From contig CAYYWZ010000003.1 in assembly GCA_964475415.1 (NCBI GenBank), positions 1 through 64,000 on the forward strand: 64,000 nt of DNA. Direction: 5' to 3'. Of this stretch, positions 37,464 through 46,706 are shown piece after piece. The notes under the pieces are model-generated. The model worked only from the letters and a program-made list of their open reading frames with translations. It made no database searches and was not told the DNA's origin. Both the position numbers and the translations under genes were made by a program. The DNA comes from CALCMJ01 sp964475415. GTDB lineage: Bacteria; Bacteroidota; Bacteroidia; Chitinophagales; Saprospiraceae. How positions within the stretch are numbered: the stretch's first letter is position 1; the number at the start of each line of letters is the position of its first letter.

Positions 37464-37973
37464 ATGATAAGCTACGATTTTATCAAGTCTAAGTTTCTAT
37501 GGATATCTATCCTACTTGTATATCTGCTATTGCATATTTCTAAACTTGAATTATATCCACTTTGTCTTTTCGGTATGTATTCTATGCCCTTAGAAAAGAC
37601 TGTCGAAGATTATAGCCTCTATACATTAGAAGTGAACCAAAAAGAATTTGATTACACAGAAATCCCATACAAGAAATTCTTGATGGTTAACAACACCTTA
37701 CGCAAATACGCTGGGATTATAGAAAATAACAATGTGGATCCTCGCGCCTCTGTGCTCAGTAAAACGATGGCTAGAATTCCTGGTAGTTTTCTCGATCAGT
37801 CGCTGGAGCAAGCGCATCATTATACCATGCCTAAAGAGAATCTGCTAGAATGGTTACATCGTTATCTTGATATTCCTCTAGAAGAAAATATAGTTGTCAA
37901 AAAGCAAGACTTTATATTAGTCACTGATAGACATTATTCTAGTATCGGATCTAAACTTATTGCAAGTGAATAA
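37464..37973 (+). CDS. Single-helix membrane protein of unknown function
   Basis: A 169-residue protein with one N-terminal hydrophobic helix (about residues 12-30, FLWISILLVYLLLHI) and a soluble rest that probably lies in the periplasm (EVNQKEFDYTEIPYKKFLMVN, ARIPGSFLDQSLEQAHHY). No known family recognised. It follows the lipoprotein by 13 bases and its end overlaps the start of the multi-helix protein, so it is the middle gene of an operon. Confidence 0.7.
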   Translation: MISYDFIKSKFLWISILLVYLLLHISKLELYPLCLFGMYSMPLEKTVEDYSLYTLEVNQKEFDYTEIPYKKFLMVNNTLRKYAGIIENNNVDPRASVLSKTMARIPGSFLDQSLEQAHHYTMPKENLLEWLHRYLDIPLEENIVVKKQDFILVTDRHYSSIGSKLIASE

Positions 37974-38811
37974 GCTCAGCCAATACCATAATTACCTAAT
38001 TTATTATTGCATATTATTTTTAGCATTTTACCTCTTTAGGTTTTTTGATGATCTCACTATAACCCAGCTAAGTCAGCCGTATTTTTATGAGCCACATGAA
38101 GATCCATTTGCTTGGCTATTTATAGCTTCTGGAATTCCTGAATTTGTAGTAAGCAATGTTTGGCTATCCCTGGGCTTAGATGTCTTAGTGCCTACCTTAG
38201 TGATAGCCATACTCTGGTATGCCTACAGAAGAGAAAAACCATTTAAGCTACTTTTTTTACATCTCATTTTATTTAGCTTTTATCTATTCGTTGTATTTAG
38301 TTATCCGAGTTTGTCCATTAAGAAATTTTTAGGCTTGGCATTATTGCCTTTGCTTTTTCTAGCGAAGGGTGAAAAAGCCTATAAGTTCTTATTTCAGGTT
38401 TTCCGGTATTATGTACTTTTTATTTTTTCTTCTTCTGCTTTATGGAAATTATTTAGAGGATCGGTTTTTCAAGAAAATCAGTTTGTCCATATTTTACAAA
38501 AACAACATATAGATCAGTTTCATTTCTTCCCAGATCATATTGTTTCTATCATTGCTAGTTATATCATCGACAAGCCAGCCTTAGCTACCTTGTTATTCCT
38601 ATCTGCAGTCGTGCTGCAATTATTGTTTTGCATAGGATTCTTTTCGCGACGATGGGATCGCTTTCTGGCTTTACTACTTTTAGTATTTGTACTATTTGAT
38701 TTTCTCTTTATGAGGATTGAGTATTGGGAATTCTTGGTTTTTTTACCCTTGTTTTTTTCTGCTGAGGATGGAACCTTTGAAAAGGATATGCTATTGCCCA
38801 ACATTAGGTAA
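37966..38811 (+). CDS. Multi-pass membrane protein (possibly HTTM/DoxX-like)
   Basis: A 281-residue protein with about seven hydrophobic helices. The best start is GTG at 37966, which overlaps the preceding stop (GTGAATAA); an alternative TTG is two codons earlier. The pattern of helices with a long charged stretch (RFFDDLTITQLSQPYFYEP, KLFRGSVFQENQFVHILQKQH) resembles HTTM or DoxX-like proteins, some of which relate to vitamin K-dependent carboxylase, but no catalytic residues are evident. Call is weak; the operon with two upstream genes is firm. Confidence 0.55.
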   Translation: MNKLSQYHNYLIYYCILFLAFYLFRFFDDLTITQLSQPYFYEPHEDPFAWLFIASGIPEFVVSNVWLSLGLDVLVPTLVIAILWYAYRREKPFKLLFLHLILFSFYLFVVFSYPSLSIKKFLGLALLPLLFLAKGEKAYKFLFQVFRYYVLFIFSSSALWKLFRGSVFQENQFVHILQKQHIDQFHFFPDHIVSIIASYIIDKPALATLLFLSAVVLQLLFCIGFFSRRWDRFLALLLLVFVLFDFLFMRIEYWEFLVFLPLFFSAEDGTFEKDMLLPNIR

Positions 38812-39128
38812 ACTTAGGGAATCGTTTTTTATTTGACAAAAGAAGCGTAGGATTTTTAGTTTGTCAATTATCTAAATAGCCAATTATAAAACTGTATAAT
38901 TATTTTTAAAAGAATAATCGTCTTTCTTCTATCTATTTATAAAAATTTTTGTTAATTGTAATAGAGTATGTATATTAACTGCTCGACCCGCAAAAACTAC
39001 AGTGGATTGGTGGGATATTAAGTTTCAAAATAAGGCTAATTGTTCTTCTTTCTATCTAATCAACTTACAACTGATAGGGTCTGAAACAATTAGTATATGT
39101 CGCTAAGACATGATAAAAGCTACGATTA
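38812..39128. other. Leader region of the cox-like operon
   Basis: No gene. An inverted repeat TTGACAAA (38833-38840) / TTTGTCAA (38860-38867) with 19 bases between may be a binding site or weak terminator after the membrane operon. A small hairpin ATGTC-GCTAA-GACAT (39097-39111) sits 18 bases before the coxG start. No clear -33/-7 pair. Confidence 0.4.
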
Positions 39129-39590
39129 ATGAATCTAACAGGAAAACAGGAATTTCGATATAATGCGCAAGCTATCTGGGATATTCTTATGGATGCAGAT
39201 CAGCTTGCAGCCATTACACCTGGTGTGTCAGAATTAGAAAAAGTTGAAGAGGATATCTACAAAGCTATCTCTAATATCAAAATAGGACCTGTCAAAGGTT
39301 CGTTTGCTGGGGATCTAAAAGTTATAGATAAATTGGAGCCAGAAAAATTTACACTTAACGTACAACAGAAAAGTAAGATAGGTAATGTAAATGCAGAGGT
39401 ACGCATCGCCTTGCAAGCAACTAATCCTGAATTGACAACCTTAAGTTTTGATGGCAAGGCTAAACTATCTGGTCTCCTAGCTAGAACGGGACAGAGAGTA
39501 CTTTCAGGAGTTGCTAATTCACTTACTAGGCAGTTTTTTGAAGCACTAGATAAGACCTTGGAAAATTCTGAAAATAATACAAATACTTAA
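39129..39590 (+). CDS. coxG: CoxG-like SRPBCC protein
   Basis: A 153-residue protein of the CoxG branch of the SRPBCC (START-like) fold. Signs: MNLTGKQEFRYNAQAIWDILMDADQLAAITPGV at the start, YKAISNIKIGPVKGSFAGDL in the middle, and the C-terminal SGLLARTGQRVLSGVANSLTRQFF. In CO dehydrogenase systems CoxG recruits the enzyme to the membrane. The first gene of a tight operon with 2Fe-2S, molybdopterin and FAD subunits. In this setting it probably serves the molybdoenzyme downstream. Confidence 0.88.
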   Translation: MNLTGKQEFRYNAQAIWDILMDADQLAAITPGVSELEKVEEDIYKAISNIKIGPVKGSFAGDLKVIDKLEPEKFTLNVQQKSKIGNVNAEVRIALQATNPELTTLSFDGKAKLSGLLARTGQRVLSGVANSLTRQFFEALDKTLENSENNTNT

Positions 39591-39619
39591 AAATTTTATA
39601 TCCATATAAACACTTAAAT

Positions 39620-40099
39620 ATGAAGCATACTATAAAGATCGAGATAAACGGCAAGCAGGTTTCGAGAGAGGTAGATTCACGAACCTTGCTGGTACATTTC
39701 ATAAGGGACGAACTAGCACTGACAGGGACGCATATAGGTTGCGATACAAGTAGCTGTGGAGCTTGTACTATTCTGGTAGACGGTAAGGCAATTAAGTCTT
39801 GTACGTTACTAGCAGTCCAGGCCGACGGATCTAGTATTATAACTGTAGAGGGTCTTTCTAAGGAGGGTAAGATGCATCCAGTACAGGAAGGATTTACGGA
39901 AAAACATGGATTGCAATGTGGGTTCTGTACGCCTGGGATGATGATGACCGCCATAGATTTATTAGAAGAAAATTCTAGTCCTAGTGAGTACGAAATAAGA
40001 GAAGCTTTAGAAGGTAATTTCTGTAGGTGCACAGGCTACCATAATATTGTTAAGTCTATACAATATGCAGCAGAAAAAATGAATGGACAGCCCGCATAA
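39620..40099 (+). CDS. coxS: 2Fe-2S small subunit of a CO dehydrogenase/xanthine oxidase-type enzyme
   Basis: A 159-residue subunit that carries two [2Fe-2S] clusters and passes electrons from Mo to FAD. The first cluster motif is GCDTSSCGACTILVDG with the fourth Cys in KSCT, typical of plant-type ferredoxin folds. The second is CGFCTPGM ... CRCTGYHNIV in the helical half. All eight Cys are present. It is 29 bases after coxG and 23 bases before coxL, in the order small-large-medium. Confidence 0.94.
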   Translation: MKHTIKIEINGKQVSREVDSRTLLVHFIRDELALTGTHIGCDTSSCGACTILVDGKAIKSCTLLAVQADGSSIITVEGLSKEGKMHPVQEGFTEKHGLQCGFCTPGMMMTAIDLLEENSSPSEYEIREALEGNFCRCTGYHNIVKSIQYAAEKMNGQPA

Positions 40100-40122
40100 A
40101 TCGCTCAATTAAAAATAATAAG

Positions 40123-42498
40123 ATGACAAACTATATAGGAAAATCAATAAAACGTACTGAGGATAAGCGTTTTTTAACTGGAAAAGGACGCTATACAGAT
40201 GATATTTCATTACCGCACATGACACATGCGTATATTCTAAGGAGTCCATATGCCCACGCTCATATCAAATCTATAGATACTAGCGCTGCGGAGAAACATC
40301 CTGGTGTAGTGGCGATATTTACGGGTAAGGATTTCGAAGGGACTGGCATAGCAGGAGTTCCTTGTGGTTGGCAGGTAAACTTTAAAAATGGTGAAACGAT
40401 GAAGGAACCTCCTCATCCTTTGCTTGTTGCTGATACTGTCAAACATGCAGGGGATGGTGTTGCTATCATTATAGCGGAGGATAGATCTATTGCTAAGGAT
40501 GCAGCAGATCTAGTAGAGGTAGACTATGAAGAATTAGACGCAGTAGTAGATCCTAAAAAAGCAATGGAAGAAGGTGCGCCACTGGTGCATCCTGATTGTC
40601 CCAACAATCTATGCTTTGACTGGGAATTAGGAAATCCTAAAGAGGAGGTATCTCATGCAATGTCAGCCGCATATCATGTAACCAAACTGGATTTTGTAAA
40701 CCAACGTGTGGTTCCTAATGCCATAGAGCCTAGAAGTGCTATAGGTCATTATGACGATTCTGTAGATAAGTACACCTTGTATACTTCTTCTCAAAATCCA
40801 CATTTAATAAGATTATTGATGTGTGCTTTTGTTCTAAATTTACCAGAGCATAAAGTAAGGGTTGTCTCTCCTGATGTTGGAGGCGGATTTGGAAGTAAGA
40901 TTTTCCATTACGCTGAAGAAGCATTAGTGATCTGGTGTTCTCATAAGATTAACAGACCTATCAAATGGACATCTGATAGAAGTGAAAGTTTTCTCACTGA
41001 TGCACATGGAAGAGATCATGTTACAAGTGCGGAGATGGGTTTTGATAAGGACGGAAAGATGTTAGCTTTACAAGTTTATACACATGCTAATCTAGGGGCT
41101 TACCTTTCTACTTTTGCTCCAGCGGTACCTACCTATCTGCATGGTACATTGATGCAAGGTTTGTATACTACGCCTAAGATAAATGTAGATGTCAATGGTG
41201 TATTTACCCATACGAATGCTGTGGATGCTTACAGAGGAGCAGGAAGGCCAGAAGCTACCTACCTACTGGAAAGGATGGTGGATCTTGCAGCATTAGAAAT
41301 GGATATGGATCCTGCAGCGTTGAGACTTAAGAATTTTATTCCTTCATTTAATGGTGTGGAAGAAGAAGGGTATCAGACTCAGGTAGCGCTGCAATATGAT
41401 AGTGGTAATTATGAGCCTGTTCTGAAGAGAGCCCTAGAGATGGTGGGCTATGAAGATTTCAGAGCAAAGCAAGCAGCCCAAAATAATGGAAAATTACTAG
41501 GTATAGGATTTAGTACTTATATAGAAGCCTGCGGTATTGCTCCATCTGCGGTTGTAGGGGCACTAGGTGCCAGAGCAGGCCTATATGAAAGTGCTCAGGT
41601 GAGAGTTCAACCTACAGGAAAAGTAAGTGTATTTACGGGTGCACACTCGCATGGTCAAGGGCATGAAACAACATTTGCACAAGTTGTAGCCGATAAGCTA
41701 GGTATTCCACTAGAGGATGTTGATATCGTACATGGAGATTCTGATAGTGTGGCATTTGGAATGGGGACCTATGGGTCTAGAAGTCTAGCAGTAGGAGGTA
41801 GCGCTATTGTAAAAAGTATAGAAAAAGTATTAGAGAAAGGAGCAAAGATTGCTGCTCATAAGTTAGAATGTGCTGTAGATGATCTAGATTATACTGAAGG
41901 AAAATGGCAGGTAAAAGGAACAGATAAGTCTGTAGCTTTTGGAGATGTTTCGCTTACTGCTTATGTTCCACATGATTATCCTGAGGGATTAGAACCAGGC
42001 TTGGACTTCAGTAGTTTTTACGATCCTACAAATTTTACCTACCCCTTCGGAGCCCATGTTGCGATAGTAGAAATAGACAAGGAAACAGGCAAGGTAGAAC
42101 TGAAGAGATTCATAGCGGTAGATGATGTAGGAAATGTTATTAACCCTATGGTTGTCGATGGTCAGATACACGGAGGGCTCGCTCAGGGAATAGGCCAGGC
42201 CTTACATGAGGTTGCTGACTTTGATGAGAATGGTCAGCTTATTAACGGATCGTATATGGATTACACAATGCCTAGAGCAGATGATTTTCCTAGTTTCGAA
42301 ATAGATAGGACAGTAACGCCTTGTCCCCACAATCCCCTAGGTGTAAAAGGAGCAGGTGAGGCAGGTTGTATAGGAGCTACTCCTGCAGTTGTCAATGCTG
42401 TAATAGACGCCCTCTGGAAAAATGGTATGAAGGTTAAGGATATAAAAATGCCTATGACCTCAGAGAGAGTATGGACAGCTATGCAAGAACATTCTTAA
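40123..42498 (+). CDS. coxL: Molybdopterin large subunit, form II CO dehydrogenase-like
   Basis: A 791-residue Mo-containing hydroxylase subunit. The active-site loop reads A369-YRGAG-R375, the form II signature; true CO-oxidising form I enzymes have AYxCSFR. The conserved catalytic Glu is E746 in GAGEAGCIGATPAV. Other marks: GGGFGSK, EPRSAIGHYD and GSRSLAVGGSAI. So it is a xanthine oxidase-family enzyme whose true substrate is unknown; CO oxidation is not supported by the motif. No cox maturation genes (MoxR-like, coxE, coxF) are nearby in the window. Confidence 0.93.
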   Translation: MTNYIGKSIKRTEDKRFLTGKGRYTDDISLPHMTHAYILRSPYAHAHIKSIDTSAAEKHPGVVAIFTGKDFEGTGIAGVPCGWQVNFKNGETMKEPPHPLLVADTVKHAGDGVAIIIAEDRSIAKDAADLVEVDYEELDAVVDPKKAMEEGAPLVHPDCPNNLCFDWELGNPKEEVSHAMSAAYHVTKLDFVNQRVVPNAIEPRSAIGHYDDSVDKYTLYTSSQNPHLIRLLMCAFVLNLPEHKVRVVSPDVGGGFGSKIFHYAEEALVIWCSHKINRPIKWTSDRSESFLTDAHGRDHVTSAEMGFDKDGKMLALQVYTHANLGAYLSTFAPAVPTYLHGTLMQGLYTTPKINVDVNGVFTHTNAVDAYRGAGRPEATYLLERMVDLAALEMDMDPAALRLKNFIPSFNGVEEEGYQTQVALQYDSGNYEPVLKRALEMVGYEDFRAKQAAQNNGKLLGIGFSTYIEACGIAPSAVVGALGARAGLYESAQVRVQPTGKVSVFTGAHSHGQGHETTFAQVVADKLGIPLEDVDIVHGDSDSVAFGMGTYGSRSLAVGGSAIVKSIEKVLEKGAKIAAHKLECAVDDLDYTEGKWQVKGTDKSVAFGDVSLTAYVPHDYPEGLEPGLDFSSFYDPTNFTYPFGAHVAIVEIDKETGKVELKRFIAVDDVGNVINPMVVDGQIHGGLAQGIGQALHEVADFDENGQLINGSYMDYTMPRADDFPSFEIDRTVTPCPHNPLGVKGAGEAGCIGATPAVVNAVIDALWKNGMKVKDIKMPMTSERVWTAMQEHS

Positions 42499-42526
42499 TA
42501 ATTATTACTAACGAAAAATAAAAAAA

Positions 42527-43372
42527 ATGATACCTACATCATTCAAATATAAAAGAGCAGGATCCATCCAGGAGGCATTAACTATGATGGATGAAGATTC
42601 TAAGATTTTAGCGGGAGGTCATAGTCTTATTCCGGCTATGAAGTTAAGGCTAAACCAACCAGAAAAATTAATAGATATTTCAAAAATTTCTGCTATAAAA
42701 TTTATTAGACAAGATGGTGACAATATAGTGATAGGTGCTGGAAGTACGCACTACGATATAGCGCATTCTGATATTGTAAAAAATGGTAATCCTATGCTGA
42801 GTCAAGGGGCAGATATGATAGGAGACAGGCAGGTTAGAAATGCAGGAACGCTAGGAGGTAGTTTAGCCCATGCAGATCCTGCTGCTGATTGGCCAGCTAT
42901 GATGATAGCTAGCAATGCTATTATCAAAACACAAACTGCAAGAGGAACCAGAGAAATAAGAGCTGCTGATTTTTTCACTGGCTTCTATGAAACTGCCTTG
43001 CACGAACAAGAGATTATTACAGAGATCCATATACCGAAGCTCAAGGCAAATGAAAGATCTATATATCTAAAATTTCCTCAACCTGCCTCTCGATTTGCCA
43101 TAGTAGGTTGTGCTGTGATAGCTTCTGTATCAGAGGGAGCTATATCTGATGCTCGCATCGCATTTAATGGTGTGTCAGAGTATGCATTCCGAGACACTGC
43201 GGTAGAACAGGCGTTAGAAAGAGTCCTAGCTTCAGAAGAAAATATAACCGAAGCAGCTAATAGAGCAGCAGAAAATATGACGATACTAAGTGATCCTTTT
43301 GCTTCAGAAAAATATAGAAAACACCTAGCTAAGGTGTATTTAAAAAGAGCATTGAAAGAAATATCTAAGTAA
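42527..43372 (+). CDS. coxM: FAD-binding medium subunit of the cox-like molybdoenzyme
   Basis: A 281-residue flavoprotein subunit. The two FAD motifs are present: AGGHSLIPAMKLRL near residue 32 and GDRQVRNAGTLGGSLAHADPAAD near residue 97. The C-terminal CO_deh_flav_C region follows. It completes the coxG-S-L-M operon, 28 bases after coxL, and is followed by a strong hairpin terminator. Confidence 0.93.
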   Translation: MIPTSFKYKRAGSIQEALTMMDEDSKILAGGHSLIPAMKLRLNQPEKLIDISKISAIKFIRQDGDNIVIGAGSTHYDIAHSDIVKNGNPMLSQGADMIGDRQVRNAGTLGGSLAHADPAADWPAMMIASNAIIKTQTARGTREIRAADFFTGFYETALHEQEIITEIHIPKLKANERSIYLKFPQPASRFAIVGCAVIASVSEGAISDARIAFNGVSEYAFRDTAVEQALERVLASEENITEAANRAAENMTILSDPFASEKYRKHLAKVYLKRALKEISK

Positions 43373-43392
43373 TATTTTAATTTTGAATTTAG

Positions 43393-43445
43393 AAAGTGTG
43401 AACATATATTAAGTGTGCCTTAATACCATGTTCATACTTTTTTTA
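43393..43445 (+). terminator. Nested hairpin terminator of the cox-like operon
   Basis: Outer arms AAAGTGTGAACAT (43393-43405) and ATGTTCATACTTT (43428-43440) pair with one G-U wobble, and inside them ATTAAG / CTTAAT form a second stem. A T-run follows. It lies 21 bases past the coxM stop. Confidence 0.85.
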
Positions 43446-43601
43446 TTCCCAACTGACACAACTTTTGTCCAGCAATGTTATGAAAGCTGAGATGCTTATT
43501 TATATTTTTTTTAATCATCTTATAAGATGAGCAACTTAAAACTACTTATCTTCATTTAGCAGTCCTAGATTTTTTTATTGCTTAATAAAAGTACTCGTAT
43601 T

Positions 43602-44822
43602 TTGAAGTTTAGAAAACTCTATATTTTATTTTTATTGACACTTACAAGTATAGCTAATCCTTTCATGGGTTATGGTCAAGATGAAATAATTAACTTTATT
43701 TTTGGACATAGTCTTATACATCATGAGTTTCAGGTAAATCCTACTCCTAGTCAGGAAACATCAGTACCTCATTGGATGCACTTTCTTGCAGAAGCAGGCG
43801 ATAAGGAATATGTTGTCAATGGTCAGTATGGCTTCTTGCCACAACATGATAATTTACCACCCATTTCTCAGTGGGGTTTTGATTTTGTTCCTTCTGCTTG
43901 GGATTCTGATACGCAAAATTTCAGCGATGCAGATTTTACGACCATCATGATTACACCAGGTAATTTTATTCAGTGGCAAGGGCCAGAAGAATTATATTAT
44001 AACGATGTGGTTTCTCCATTGAGTGCTACCCAGACTATTTTTGAATGGTGTAATGAGCAAGAAGATGATCTTAGGTTTTACATCTATGAAAATTGGCCAG
44101 ACATGGGATCGTACTTAGCTAATGGTTTTCCGCCTACAGAAGCAGAATGGAATTCTTATAATGATTATCTTAATGGAGATTTCCACAATTGGTTTTTAGA
44201 ATATAATGAGCTAGTGAGCTCTTCTTTTCCTTTCTCTTGTATACGTATGATTCCTGTAGGGCCGATCATCAGTAAACTATTATTTACAGCACCCTATGAT
44301 CAGATACCCGCGGATCAGTTATATGAGGATGATGCGCCCCATGGCAGAGCTTCTACTTATTTTCTAGCTTCGCTTATTAGTTATATGGCGATGTATCAGG
44401 AAAAGGCACCAGAGAATTATATTGTAGACGATATTATACATCCTATTATAAGAGACAATTATAAGGATATCGTAAGTTTTATATGGGAAGAGTTAAATGC
44501 ATTCAATGATGAGGAAGGCAATTCTTTAGTTTTTTGTTCTTTAATATCTTCTACAGAGAATGGAACAAGACTAGAAGATATTTCACTTATAAGTCCTAAC
44601 CCTGCGTCAGAATCGGTAACTATATCAGCTGGCATAGATTATAGAAGTATAAATATCTACGACCAATGGGGTAGGTTACATAATACCTATAGTCGAGCAT
44701 TGGGTAAGTCAGAAATGACTATAGATCTAGGAAGCTATACAGCCGGAATATATTTACTGCTCATGATGGATGATCAGAATCAAGTTACACAGCAACAAAA
44801 GCTAATAGTTCTTGATAAATAA
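43602..44822 (+). CDS. Secreted SGNH-hydrolase-like protein with T9SS sorting domain
   Basis: A 406-residue exported protein. The start is set at TTG 43602 because MKFRKLYILFLLTLTSIA ending NPFMGYGQ makes a normal signal peptide; a TTG at 43578 would give eight extra residues. The mature protein begins FIFGHSLIHHE, like the nucleophile block of SGNH/GDSL hydrolases, and DDAPHGRAS later resembles the catalytic Asp-His block. The last 75 residues are a type A sorting domain (LISPNPASESVTI, INIYDQWGRL, YTAGIYLLLMM). The hydrolase reading is by motif only; an esterase or carbohydrate deacetylase is possible. Confidence 0.7.
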   Translation: MKFRKLYILFLLTLTSIANPFMGYGQDEIINFIFGHSLIHHEFQVNPTPSQETSVPHWMHFLAEAGDKEYVVNGQYGFLPQHDNLPPISQWGFDFVPSAWDSDTQNFSDADFTTIMITPGNFIQWQGPEELYYNDVVSPLSATQTIFEWCNEQEDDLRFYIYENWPDMGSYLANGFPPTEAEWNSYNDYLNGDFHNWFLEYNELVSSSFPFSCIRMIPVGPIISKLLFTAPYDQIPADQLYEDDAPHGRASTYFLASLISYMAMYQEKAPENYIVDDIIHPIIRDNYKDIVSFIWEELNAFNDEEGNSLVFCSLISSTENGTRLEDISLISPNPASESVTISAGIDYRSINIYDQWGRLHNTYSRALGKSEMTIDLGSYTAGIYLLLMMDDQNQVTQQQKLIVLDK

Positions 44823-44827
44823 TAGAT

Positions 44828-45652
44828 CTAGCTGATATGGATAACGGCTGCTTCAGCTATTTTTTCATATCCTATTTTTATATATATGGTATTGGAGACA
44901 GGGTTTTTAGCATCTGTAAATAGAGAGCAAAAGTCATATGATTCTAGCAGCTTAGATGTAAGGGTATATACCATAGAACTAGCATATCCTTTTCCTCTAT
45001 GTTGTGTGGGTGTAAATACATAGTTTAACACTATACCTCCTACAGCAGGTCTAGCACTTTTGACCATAGCCACATTTTCTGTAGTCTTCCATAAATAAAA
45101 AGATTTTTCCTCTATCCCTTTATGAGCATACTCTAGTGCTTGTTCTTCTGTCATAAAGTCAAAGACTTCTTTGCAAAAATGGTGAATCCACTTAGCTATA
45201 AGGGGCGTATCTTTTTTTGTTGCGATAGCTAGCTTGCCTCTTACAGTTTCTATCTTTTTTACATTAGTAATCTTATACACTAACTGATCCATTTCTAGCT
45301 GCCAAGTTTTGTCTACTAACTGGCAATAGTGGGAAGCAAAGGCAGAGGCAAGTGATTTTTCGCCGATTATGTTTTCCACTACTACCTTTTCTCTTATAAG
45401 GTACAAGCTTATATCATTGATATATTTTTCGTCGCCGGCTATGATAAAATTCTTTTGCGTTTTTACGAGTGTAAAAACTACTTCGTTCTGATCAGTCGCT
45501 TCTATAAAGTACTCATGTGGCTGCGCTTGTGTATTGGTACGTTCATGTAAGATGCCTAATGATAAATTATTTTCTGAAGCTTTCTGAGCTAAAAATGCTT
45601 TTACCTTATCCAGAAATAAATGGATATCTGAATGATTACGTATGTTTATCAT
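44828..45652 (-). CDS. GNAT-family N-acetyltransferase
   Basis: A 274-residue protein. The C-terminal half has the GNAT acetyl-CoA-binding loop (FTPTQHRGKGYASSMVYTL near residue 210) and the following NPVSNTIYIKIGYEKIAE. The N-terminal half (about 1-130) is a second domain of unknown type, a common two-domain layout in this phylum. Acceptor unknown. Its stop is 5 bases from the stop of the SGNH-like gene, tail to tail, and its start is divergent from the isoprenoid-synthase-like gene. Confidence 0.85.
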   Translation of the reverse strand: MINIRNHSDIHLFLDKVKAFLAQKASENNLSLGILHERTNTQAQPHEYFIEATDQNEVVFTLVKTQKNFIIAGDEKYINDISLYLIREKVVVENIIGEKSLASAFASHYCQLVDKTWQLEMDQLVYKITNVKKIETVRGKLAIATKKDTPLIAKWIHHFCKEVFDFMTEEQALEYAHKGIEEKSFYLWKTTENVAMVKSARPAVGGIVLNYVFTPTQHRGKGYASSMVYTLTSKLLESYDFCSLFTDAKNPVSNTIYIKIGYEKIAEAAVIHIS

Positions 45653-45707
45653 AAGATTATAGCTTTGGACAAATATCCTAATTTTCTCTTAGCCTTTCTT
45701 ATGTTGT

Positions 45708-46706
45708 ATGTATAGAATAAAAAATATATTTCGATTGTTTCTATTGTTGCCTAAGACACTATTTTATGCCTATGCTTATTATCGACCAAATGCTTTAGCA
45801 GCGGGATTGATAGAAAAAATAAAAAATTACTTAAAGAGGTACGACCTACATCTAAGTGAGAAAGAACAAGATCGTATAACTTATTATATAGTTCTTAATA
45901 GAATAATGATTTCTAGTTTTGCAATATTGCGTGGTAGAAAATTATCGCCAAAGGAAAAATATCTGGGTTCTTTATTAGGTGCGTTTACTCCTGTCTATGA
46001 TGATCTAATGGATGAGGAGAACTACACGCACGAAGAGACAAGAGCATTTATGGATGAGCATATCTCCGACGCTAGCTCATCTATGCAAAGACTAATTACT
46101 TTTTTATATCAGGAAATAAAAAGTATACATCCAGATATAAGTCGTTTTGATACTTATTTTGATAAAGCTGGAATTGCACAAAATAGAAGTATAGTTGAGC
46201 AAAAAAATATAGGGACTAACTTAGAGGTAACTCGAGATATCACTTACGAAAAAGGAGGTAATTTTTGCTTGCTCTTTAGATCTGGACTTTTTCATGATTG
46301 GGAAGAAGGAGAGGAAGAAGCAATATTCTTACTAGGAGGGATGACACAATACGTTGATGATATATTTGACTTACACAAAGACGTAATGGAGAATACTTAT
46401 ACGATTCCAGCAAAAATACTATCCGTTCCCGATATAAGGACTGATTATCGTCATAGTTTAGAGAATTGTTACCAGTCTTTTAGCAAGTTAAATTATAAGA
46501 AATCAAATAACTTAAAATTTTGGAGCATACAGTATCTAACCCTAAGTAGGGGATATGTTGCTCTAGACCATTTTGCTCACCTACCTAAGTTTAATTCTAT
46601 AGAGGATATTAGAAATTCAAAAAAGATGGTCGTAGATATGGAGCTCTTTCGGAATGTATGGAAAAACTTAAATTATTTCATACAGTATAAAATCAGAAAT
46701 GCCTAG
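45708..46706 (+). CDS. Orphan class I isoprenoid synthase-like protein
   Basis: A 332-residue all-helical protein. Two Asp-rich motifs are visible: D98-D99-L-M-D102-E (DDxxD) and D217-D218-I-F-D221 (DDxxD), about 120 residues apart, as in class I terpene synthases and prenyltransferases where they bind Mg2+-diphosphate. An N-terminal basic, partly hydrophobic segment (IKNIFRLFLLLPKTLFYAYAYY) may bind membranes. No Lys/Arg triad of chain-elongating synthases is obvious. Neighbours are a GNAT enzyme and ferritin, so no pathway is shown. The stop TAG lies inside the terminator stem. Confidence 0.7.
   Translation: MYRIKNIFRLFLLLPKTLFYAYAYYRPNALAAGLIEKIKNYLKRYDLHLSEKEQDRITYYIVLNRIMISSFAILRGRKLSPKEKYLGSLLGAFTPVYDDLMDEENYTHEETRAFMDEHISDASSSMQRLITFLYQEIKSIHPDISRFDTYFDKAGIAQNRSIVEQKNIGTNLEVTRDITYEKGGNFCLLFRSGLFHDWEEGEEEAIFLLGGMTQYVDDIFDLHKDVMENTYTIPAKILSVPDIRTDYRHSLENCYQSFSKLNYKKSNNLKFWSIQYLTLSRGYVALDHFAHLPKFNSIEDIRNSKKMVVDMELFRNVWKNLNYFIQYKIRNA

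Noticed and set aside
38833..38867. Intrinsic terminator after the membrane operon
   Set aside because: The 8-bp inverted repeat is AT-rich with a 19-base loop and no T-run, so it is left as an unexplained inverted repeat.
39129..43372. True CO-oxidising (form I) dehydrogenase
   Set aside because: The loop is AYRGAGR (form II) and no coxD/E/F maturation genes are present.
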